DNA of 64,000 nt, from contig NZ_CP116339.1 in assembly GCF_028198165.1 (NCBI RefSeq), forward strand, positions 2,859,001 to 2,923,000, read 5' to 3'. The position numbers were made by a program, and so were the translations under genes. Positions 57,094-64,000 of the stretch are shown here, piece after piece. Positions within the stretch are counted from its first letter, which is position 1; every line of letters starts with the position of its first letter. Under the pieces are notes generated by a model. That model had not been told where the DNA came from and did no database searches. It saw only the letters and a list, made by a program, of their open reading frames with translations. This stretch comes from Pseudoxanthomonas sp. JBR18 (GTDB lineage: Bacteria; Pseudomonadota; Gammaproteobacteria; Xanthomonadales; Xanthomonadaceae).

Positions 57094-58356
57094 TCAGCCG
57101 ACCACCGCGCCGAGTTTGAAGATCGGGAGATACATGCCGATCACCATACCGCCGACCAGGACGCCCAGAATCACCATGATCGCAGGCTCGATCAGGCTGC
57201 TCAGCGCGTCCACTGCGTTGTTGACTTCCTGCTCGAAGTATTCGGCGACCTTGAACAGCATGGTGTCCAGTGCGCCGGCTTCCTCACCGATGGCGGTCAT
57301 CTGGATGACCATGTGCGGGAACAGGTTGGTCTGCTTCATCGCCATGTTCACGGGGTAGCCGACCGCGACGTCGTCGCGAATGCGCAGGACCGCTTTTTCG
57401 TAGACTGTGCTGCCGGTGGCCCCCGCGACGGTGTCGAGGGCTTCGACCAAGGGCACGCCCGCCTTGAAGGTCACCGCCAAGGTGCGTGCGAAGCGTGCGA
57501 TCGCGCTGTTGTTGAGGATCTGGCCGATGACGGGGATCTTCAACAGCGCACGGTCCACTGCGTGCTGCATCGGGATTGATCGCTTAAGCGCAAAGATAAA
57601 CGCAAACGCACCACCACCGGCGACGATCAAAGCGAGCCACCAGTAGGTGGTGGCTACCTTGGATGCAGCGACGATCATTTTGGTGAAGGCCGGAAGATCT
57701 GCACCAAAGCTGGCGAACACGGCCTCGAACTGTGGTACCACAAAGATCAACAGAATCGCACTCACGATCAGGGCGACCGCGATCGTCATCGCGGGATAGA
57801 ACATCGCCTTCTTGATCTTGCCCTTCAGCGCTTCGAGGTTTTCCTTGTAGGTCGCAATGGTGTCCAGCACCGTTTCCAGTACACCTGCGCCTTCGCCCGC
57901 GCGGACAAGGTTGCGATACAGCTCATCGAACTGGACCGGGTATTTGCTGATCGCCTCGGACAGGGATGAGCCGCCTTCGATGTCGGTGCGAATTCCCTCG
58001 ATCATCTTCTTCATGCGCGGGTTCTTGTGCCCGCCGCCGATGATCTCCAGCGAAGTGATGATGGGGACGCCGGATTTCATCATCGTCGCCATCTGGCGAC
58101 TGAAGAATGCAATGTCGCCTGGCTTGATCGGCTTGCCGGCAGAACCGAACAACGGCTTCGGCTTCGGCTTCACCACCGTGGGCGTGATGCCTTTCGCACG
58201 CAGCTCGGCGCGGAGCAGGTTCGCGTTCCTCGCGTCCTGCTCGCCCTTCATCTTGACGCCACGCTTGTCGGCCCCCTGCCAGACGAACGTGGAAAGCTGC
58301 TTTGTGTTGCGCGCGACCGGAGTGGACTTCCGAGCGGCTGAACGGGTTACGGCCAT
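57094..58356 (-). CDS. pilC: Type IV pilus platform protein PilC
   Basis: Inner-membrane core on which pilins assemble. The 420-residue product has a basic N-terminus, two GspF/PilC repeat domains (about 87-209 and 291-412, with PIITSLEIIGGGHKNPRM and VPLVEALDTVAGATG) and three membrane helices (about 188-210, 238-260 and 393-415). GGGGAA lies 7 bases before the ATG. A 190-base gap with a hairpin separates it from pilB upstream. Confidence 0.95.
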   Translation of the reverse strand: MAVTRSAARKSTPVARNTKQLSTFVWQGADKRGVKMKGEQDARNANLLRAELRAKGITPTVVKPKPKPLFGSAGKPIKPGDIAFFSRQMATMMKSGVPIITSLEIIGGGHKNPRMKKMIEGIRTDIEGGSSLSEAISKYPVQFDELYRNLVRAGEGAGVLETVLDTIATYKENLEALKGKIKKAMFYPAMTIAVALIVSAILLIFVVPQFEAVFASFGADLPAFTKMIVAASKVATTYWWLALIVAGGGAFAFIFALKRSIPMQHAVDRALLKIPVIGQILNNSAIARFARTLAVTFKAGVPLVEALDTVAGATGSTVYEKAVLRIRDDVAVGYPVNMAMKQTNLFPHMVIQMTAIGEEAGALDTMLFKVAEYFEQEVNNAVDALSSLIEPAIMVILGVLVGGMVIGMYLPIFKLGAVVG

Positions 58357-58506
58357 GATGGTTCCCCAGATGCCGGCATCCCCATGCCGGGTTGCTCGAT
58401 TCGCATCTTAGCGGGTTCTCCCCGCAAAACAATGCGTAAGTCCGCGATTCGGCGGGTCTTTCAGATGAGCTCACCGAGGCCGGCGCCGCATCCTAAAGTC
58501 GAAGCG

Positions 58507-58535
58507 GGCGGGGCGTGACAGGCGTCTGCCCCGCC
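58507..58535. terminator. Hairpin in the pilB-pilC gap
   Basis: GGCGGGGC (58507-58514) pairs with GCCCCGCC (58528-58535). The 13-base loop contains a further GAC/GTC pair. It lies 12 bases after the pilB stop on the minus strand. No clear T-run, so it may only partly terminate or may tune pilC expression. Confidence 0.4.
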
Positions 58536-58546
58536 GTTACAGGCGA

Positions 58547-60283
58547 TCAGTCCTTGGTGACGCGATTGATCTCGGCCAGCCCGGTTAACCCCTGCTTGAC
58601 CTTCCACAGCGCCGATTGGCGCAGGTCGCGGATCTTAGAGCGCTGGGCGGCCTCGGCGATCTGGATGGCACCACCGCCTTCCAGCACGATCGTGGCGATC
58701 TCGTCGGTCATCGGCATGACCTGATAGATGCCCAGCCGGCCCTTGTAGCCTTCAGTGCACTCATCGCAGCCCACCGGCTCGTAGACGGTGAAACCTTCGT
58801 CCAGCTCTTGCTGGGTGAATCCTTCGGCCAGCAGGGCGTGCGGAGGAATGTCGTGGGGACGCTTGCAGTTGGAGCACAGGCGTCGGGCCAAGCGTTGGGC
58901 GATGACCAAGGTGACCGAGCTGGTGATGTTGTAGGGCGCGATACCCATGTTCATCAGGCGGGCAATGGTCTGCGGGGCATCGTTGGTATGCAGGGTGGAC
59001 AGCACCATGTGACCGGTCTGCGCCGCCTTGATCGCGATTTCCGCAGTTTCCAGGTCGCGGATCTCGCCGACCATGATGATGTCGGGGTCCTGACGCAGAA
59101 AGCTGCGCAGTGCCGCGGCGAAGGTCATGCCGCGCTTGTTGTTCTGCTGGACCTGGTTGACGCCCGGCAGGCGGATTTCCACCGGGTCCTCGGCGGTGGA
59201 AATGTTGCGCGTTTCATCGTTCAGGATGCCGAGCGCGGTATACAGCGACACGGTCTTGCCGGAGCCGGTCGGGCCGGTGACCAGCACCATGCCGTAGGGC
59301 TTGTGGATCGCATCCATGAACAGCTTTTGCTGGTCTGGCTCGTAACCTAGCTTGTCGATGCCCAGCTTGGCGGCGCTGCCGTCCAGGATACGCAGCACGA
59401 TCTTCTCGCCGAACAGAGTCGGCAGAGTGCTGACGCGGAAGTCGATCTGCCGGGTCTTGGAGAGGTTGAGCTTGATACGCCCGTCCTGGGGGACGCGCTT
59501 TTCCGCGATGTCCAGCTGGGACATGACCTTCAGGCGGGCGGCGATGCGCTGATTGAGCTTCTGCGGCGCCTTGGCGACATTCTTCAGGATGCCGTCGATG
59601 CGCAAGCGCACCCGATAGTCGGTTTCGTAGGGCTCGAAATGGATGTCCGACGCGCCGCGACGGATGGCGTCGACCAGCACCTTGTTGACGAACTTGACCA
59701 CGGGGGTGTCTTCGCCCTTGGCATCGATGCCGGTATCGCCGCTGATGTCGTCATCGCCGCCACTGGTGTCCAGGTTTTCAAGGCCATCCTCATCCCCGCC
59801 CAACCCGCCGAGGGAGTCAGACGCATTGCTCCAGGCCTCCAGCGTGCGCTTGAGCTGATCGTCGGCGACCAGGATCGGCTCCACCACCAAATTGGTGTGG
59901 AACTTGATCTCATCCAGCGCCTGCATCTTGGTCGGATCGGAGACGCCGACATAGAGCTTGTTGCCGCGCTTGAACAGTGGCAGTACCTGATGCTTCTGAA
60001 GCAGTTCCTCGCTGACCAGCTTGAGCGCGTTCTGGGAGGCGTCGAAGGCGCTGGCATCGATGAGGGGGATGCCGAATTCGATCGCGTTGGCTGCCGCGAG
60101 CTGCGCAGGCGCAACGAGCTTTTTTTCTTGGATCCACTGCGCCAGCGGCACTTTGGCCTGCGTGGCCTCCGCCATCGCAGTGCGCGCAGCGCCCTCCTCC
60201 AAGGCGCCGTCCATGACCAGTCGGCGGGCAATCCCGGTAATGCCGACCAAGTTAGGCGTTTGACTGGTGGCGACAGCGTTCAC
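58547..60283 (-). CDS. pilB: Type IV pilus assembly ATPase PilB
   Basis: Cytoplasmic AAA-type ATPase that drives pilus extension. The 578-residue product has an N-terminal MshEN-like domain. The GspE core has Walker A GPTGSGKT, an Asp-box TAEDPVEI, Walker B DIIMVGEIRD and His-box TGHMVLSTLHTND. A C-terminal zinc site is formed by CSNC and CDEC. GTG start with AGGGAG about 9 bases upstream. It follows the second pilin gene on the same strand. Confidence 0.96.
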   Translation of the reverse strand: MNAVATSQTPNLVGITGIARRLVMDGALEEGAARTAMAEATQAKVPLAQWIQEKKLVAPAQLAAANAIEFGIPLIDASAFDASQNALKLVSEELLQKHQVLPLFKRGNKLYVGVSDPTKMQALDEIKFHTNLVVEPILVADDQLKRTLEAWSNASDSLGGLGGDEDGLENLDTSGGDDDISGDTGIDAKGEDTPVVKFVNKVLVDAIRRGASDIHFEPYETDYRVRLRIDGILKNVAKAPQKLNQRIAARLKVMSQLDIAEKRVPQDGRIKLNLSKTRQIDFRVSTLPTLFGEKIVLRILDGSAAKLGIDKLGYEPDQQKLFMDAIHKPYGMVLVTGPTGSGKTVSLYTALGILNDETRNISTAEDPVEIRLPGVNQVQQNNKRGMTFAAALRSFLRQDPDIIMVGEIRDLETAEIAIKAAQTGHMVLSTLHTNDAPQTIARLMNMGIAPYNITSSVTLVIAQRLARRLCSNCKRPHDIPPHALLAEGFTQQELDEGFTVYEPVGCDECTEGYKGRLGIYQVMPMTDEIATIVLEGGGAIQIAEAAQRSKIRDLRQSALWKVKQGLTGLAEINRVTKD

Positions 60284-60363
60284 GTTGCGTGCTCCCTACG
60301 AATGAAAGTTTTGAGCTGCGATTAGATCGCGATATCCGATCTCGTCCGGGCCGTGCTCGCTGC

Positions 60364-60780
60364 TCAGCTTCGGCAGTTGGCGGGGACATAGGCCGGATCC
60401 CCTGACACTAGCGTACATGTCCAGATGATGGGCGCATCAGCGTTGAACTCAGGCGACAGCTGCAAAGTCACGGCACCGGCGCGCGCTGTTGTGGAGACCG
60501 CCAGGATGCCGCTGCTGCTACAGGACAGTGACTGGACATTCTCTGTGGCAACCGTCAGATCAGTAACGCCGCTGCAGGCACTGGAGGCATCAAGCGCATT
60601 CTGGTTGTTGATATTTTCCGAAACAATGGCCTTGGCAGCAGCCATCATGGAAATCGCCTCTGACACCCGCGCCCTGGTCACATAGCCTTGATACGCAGGC
60701 AGCGCGATGGCGGCCAGGATGGCAACAATGGCGACCACGATCATCAGTTCGATGAGGGTAAAGCCTCTTGTTTGCTTCAT
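60364..60780 (-). CDS. Type IV pilin, second copy
   Basis: A 138-residue type IVa prepilin. A short leader, MKQTRG, is cut by PilD before [20 protein letters not shown], with the essential Glu at mature position 5. The globular head carries a C-terminal disulfide pair (WTCTLVSG and PANC) and two further cysteines (SSACSG and LSCSS), unlike the first copy. AACGGA lies near the start. It is 136 bases downstream of pilA with a strong hairpin between, which may lower its expression. Confidence 0.9.
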   Translation of the reverse strand: MKQTRGFTLIELMIVVAIVAILAAIALPAYQGYVTRARVSEAISMMAAAKAIVSENINNQNALDASSACSGVTDLTVATENVQSLSCSSSGILAVSTTARAGAVTLQLSPEFNADAPIIWTCTLVSGDPAYVPANCRS

Positions 60781-60855
60781 TTCCGTTGCCCGCTTGGGAT
60801 GTATGGTGTGACGCTTCCACGAAGTTGCATGTAATTGGCTTGCCGGGCAACCCAT

Positions 60856-60890
60856 AAAGCATGGGCCCGCACTTGGCGGGCCCATGCTTT
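60856..60890 (-). terminator. Strong hairpin between the two pilin genes
   Basis: A perfect 15-bp stem (60856-60870 with 60876-60890) with a 5-base loop lies 26 bases after the pilA stop. Only CTTTAT follows on the minus strand, so it is probably a partial terminator or a 3'-end-stabilising structure for abundant pilA mRNA. Confidence 0.7.
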
Positions 60891-60916
60891 GGCAAGATGC
60901 CGATTCAAAGAGCTTA

Positions 60917-61351
60917 TTAGCCGCGGCAGGTAGCCGGAACATGCTTCGCTTCGCCCGAAGTATGGGTGCATACCCAGGTAATCGGCGCATCGTTATCTGC
61001 CTGCGTCGGGGTCAGCACCAGAACGGGATCCGTCGTAGCGCCGGTTGCCTTAGTGGTGACGGTGATCTCGCCTCCGTCTGCGATCGCCACGCTCTTCACA
61101 TAGTCGGTAGCGTCATCTTTAAGTGAGAAACCTGCGTTATCGGTCGTGACGTTCGCAAGTCCACCAAGCGACTGCGCTGCTTCTGACACAGCCAGCTTCG
61201 CTGCGTCAGCCTGGACCAAGCCTTCGGACACCTTGGCGCGAATGGTGTAATCCTGATAGGCCGGCAGTGCGATGGCGGCCAGGATGGCGATGATGGCGAC
61301 CACGATCATCAGTTCGATGAGGGTGAAACCGCCCTGCATGTTCTTCTTCAT
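60917..61351 (-). CDS. pilA: Major type IV pilin PilA
   Basis: A 144-residue type IVa prepilin that forms the pilus fibre. The leader MKKNMQGG is cut before [20 protein letters not shown], with Glu5. The head has the C-terminal disulfide loop between WVCTHT and VPATC. AAGGAAG lies 6 bases before the ATG, stronger than for the second copy. It is preceded by a sigma-54 promoter, so PilS-PilR control is expected. The sequence is visibly less GC-rich than neighbouring genes, as is usual for pilins. Confidence 0.94.
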   Translation of the reverse strand: MKKNMQGGFTLIELMIVVAIIAILAAIALPAYQDYTIRAKVSEGLVQADAAKLAVSEAAQSLGGLANVTTDNAGFSLKDDATDYVKSVAIADGGEITVTTKATGATTDPVLVLTPTQADNDAPITWVCTHTSGEAKHVPATCRG

Positions 61352-61463
61352 GAAGTACTTCCTTTGTTGGCTGGATGGATTGCTTGGGGACACTGTCTCC
61401 CCCGTGTCCCCGGACTGTCGCGGACCGTGGGTGCCGTGGCTGACCCACGTGCAGGAAAGGTTC

Positions 61464-61479
61464 AGCAGAAAGCGTGCCA
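61464..61479 (-). promoter_or_regulatory. Sigma-54 (RpoN) promoter of pilA
   Basis: On the minus strand TGGCACGCTTTCTGCT matches the -24/-12 consensus TGGCACG-N4-TTGCT at all but one conserved base. The transcript should start near 61452, giving a leader of about 100 bases. The nearby pilR gene encodes the matching activator. Confidence 0.8.
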
Positions 61480-61561
61480 ACCCATGCGAGGGGCGTGTTC
61501 GGTCGTTTTCGCTGGACAGGCGGTCGGGTGGTCCAGGCGAGTCGGGAGGGCTGGGTCAGTC

Positions 61562-61590
61562 GTGACAGGTTGCGTCACAAGGTGACGCGA
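61562..61590 (-). promoter_or_regulatory. Possible PilR enhancer site upstream of pilA
   Basis: A perfect inverted repeat GCGTCAC-AAG-GTGACGC (61572-61588) is next to a related GTGACAG (61562-61568). It lies about 100 bases upstream of the sigma-54 element, where NtrC-type activators bind. The TGTC/GTCAC units resemble reported PilR half-sites. Inference. Confidence 0.4.
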
Positions 61591-61821
61591 TGGGTCATGA
61601 GGGCGTGGATGTCGATGCGTGCATGGGCCAAATGAGCGCGTAATCACGCTTTCCGGCAAGGGTTGTTCGCGTGCAGAGCATGGCGCGATGCCAGGCTGTT
61701 GTTCGCAGGCTCAGGTCTGCTGCGGCGCGCAGGTGGCCCCGGCGAACGAGACGTCACGAGGAATCGTGGGTCGTGTGGGTGCGTGCCGGTGCCTGCGCGG
61801 TCGCTTCGCGTCTCGTTGCCG

Positions 61822-61834
61822 GGGGGGGGGGGGC
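61822..61834. repeat. Run of 13 G residues
   Basis: Uninterrupted poly-G in the pilR-pilA intergenic region. Such tracts are prone to slipped-strand changes and also to sequencing error. Confidence 0.9.
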
Positions 61835-61987
61835 GAATCCGGCCGTCGCGATCCGGGACGCCCCCTCAACTCGGTACGGGGAGCGTCGCGGGCCTGACGT
61901 GGCGCCCAGGCGGCCTTAGGCCGCGCAGCCCTCACCAGGGATGACGCCCTTGATCCGGATCAGGCGCCACTGCTGGTACAAGGATCT

Positions 61988-63433
<1,446 letters not shown>

Positions 63434-63529
63434 CGTGGTCTCGCGTTGCTTCGCCGTCAGTCTACTCACTGAACAGCAGGTTGGGGGAGGCGTCACGCTG
63501 ACGCGATTTTACTCGCAAGGCAAGGTAGG

Positions 63530-64000
63530 TCAGGCCGAAAGCAGGGAATTGGGGCCGGGCATGGCGATGCGGAAGCAGCTGCCGCCGCCGGGCACGGGGA
63601 CGTATTCCAGGTTGGACTGGTTGGCCCGACAGAGCTCGCGGGCGATGTATAGCCCCAGGCCGGTGCCGTGCTCGGAGGTGGTGAAGAAGGGGCGAAACAG
63701 TTGCGCCGCCACGGCAGGGGGAATGCCCGGGCCGCGGTCCAACACATCGACCATCGCCCGGTTGTCCAGTTGGAATACGCGCACGCGGATGCGGGCGGGT
63801 TCGCCGGGCAGCCGCCCGTAGTTCAAGGCGTTGTGGACCAGGACGGTCACCACCTGGTGCAGGTGCCGGGGGTCGATGAGGGCCATGACCGGGCGATTGC
63901 CGGTGACCGCCTCCAGGCTGTCGGTCTCGATGGACATCGACTGCTGGTAATCGTCCACGAATTGGCGCGCGAAGGCGTTGAGCTCGGTGTGTTCGGCGAT
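63530..64000 (-). CDS. pilS: Sensor histidine kinase PilS, C-terminal part, cut by window edge
   Basis: The ATP-binding domain of a histidine kinase: N-box VLVHNALNYG, G1 box DRGPGIP, F-box FRPFFTT and G2 box GTGLGLYIARELC, ending AMPGPNSLLSA. The frame runs open to the right edge (reading ELNAFARQF upstream), so the start, membrane helices and phospho-His are outside the window. Its place before pilR identifies it as PilS, which senses pilin levels in the membrane in Pseudomonas. Confidence 0.92.
   Translation of the reverse strand: MAEHTELNAFARQFVDDYQQSMSIETDSLEAVTGNRPVMALIDPRHLHQVVTVLVHNALNYGRLPGEPARIRVRVFQLDNRAMVDVLDRGPGIPPAVAAQLFRPFFTTSEHGTGLGLYIARELCRANQSNLEYVPVPGGGSCFRIAMPGPNSLLSA

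Larger units (their letters stand above)
61352..61987. other. Long intergenic region between pilA and pilR
   Basis: This 636-base stretch holds no convincing gene. It contains the sigma-54 promoter and a possible activator site for pilA, a run of 13 G residues, and a small hairpin (GCGGCC/GGCCGC at 61911-61925) near the pilR 3' end. Several short open frames cross it but lack family features and ribosome binding sites. Confidence 0.6.

Noticed and set aside
61663..61944. Short open frames around the poly-G run as a phase-variable gene
   Set aside because: Several overlapping frames exist on both strands, none with a ribosome binding site, signal or family motif. The run is better treated as intergenic.

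Overview
The window is high-GC, densely coded chromosomal DNA from a gammaproteobacterium of the Xanthomonadaceae, most like Pseudoxanthomonas, Stenotrophomonas or Xanthomonas. The grounds are the mrcA-pilMNOPQ and pilSR-pilA-pilBCD blocks, a class I aldolase next to pgk and pyk, a MprF-AcvB/VirJ pair, and a GTAG-type REP palindrome pair. The genus call is inference. Nearly everything looks like core genome. The only mobile element is the tail of an IS3-family transposase at the left edge. No rRNA, tRNA or CRISPR was seen.

Layout. 1-4.7 kb: IS3 transposase end, an exported barrel-like protein, hslO, mtgA, a membrane glycosyltransferase and a CBS protein. 4.7-12.4 kb, all minus strand: AsmA-like protein, hemolysin-III/TrhA protein, prfC, a conserved hypothetical protein and penicillin-binding protein 1A. 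12.6-17.5 kb: pilMNOPQ, the type IV pilus alignment complex and secretin, closed by a clear terminator. 17.6-24.8 kb: a MoxR/Bat-type operon (AAA ATPase, DUF58, DUF4381, two VWA proteins, BatD), mostly joined by 4-nt ATGA overlaps. 24.9-33.6 kb: dicarboxylate/amino-acid symporter, transketolase, DoxX, a small membrane protein, then mprF and acvB/virJ. 33.6-41.5 kb: acetyl-CoA hydrolase-type protein, a Fur-box-preceded TonB-dependent siderophore receptor, a BlaI repressor with twin operators, a BlaR1-TonB fusion, a lipoprotein and a flavin reductase. 41.7-49.4 kb: UbiB-like kinase, the modEABC molybdate locus with a ModE box, OsmC, thioredoxin 2, S1/P1 nuclease and two OmpW porins, one behind a perfect FNR-type box. 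49.6-56.1 kb: a glycolytic run of gap, a BamE-like exported protein, pgk, a HAD phosphatase, pyk and fba. 56.2-64 kb, minus strand: pilD, pilC, pilB, two pilins with a sigma-54 promoter, pilR and the end of pilS.

How the parts fit. The two pil loci supply most of one type IV pilus machine: pilins, assembly ATPase, platform protein, prepilin peptidase, alignment complex, secretin and the PilS-PilR regulators that would drive the sigma-54 pilin promoter. The glycolytic run covers aldolase to pyruvate kinase except triosephosphate isomerase, phosphoglycerate mutase and enolase. The points most worth a second look are Lys-to-Arg changes at two class I aldolase active-site positions, the BlaI/BlaR1-TonB/lipoprotein operon with paired operators, the mod locus lacking every MOP domain, the FNR-type box before ompW, a 13-G run between pilR and pilA, and an AT-richer central block in pilQ.
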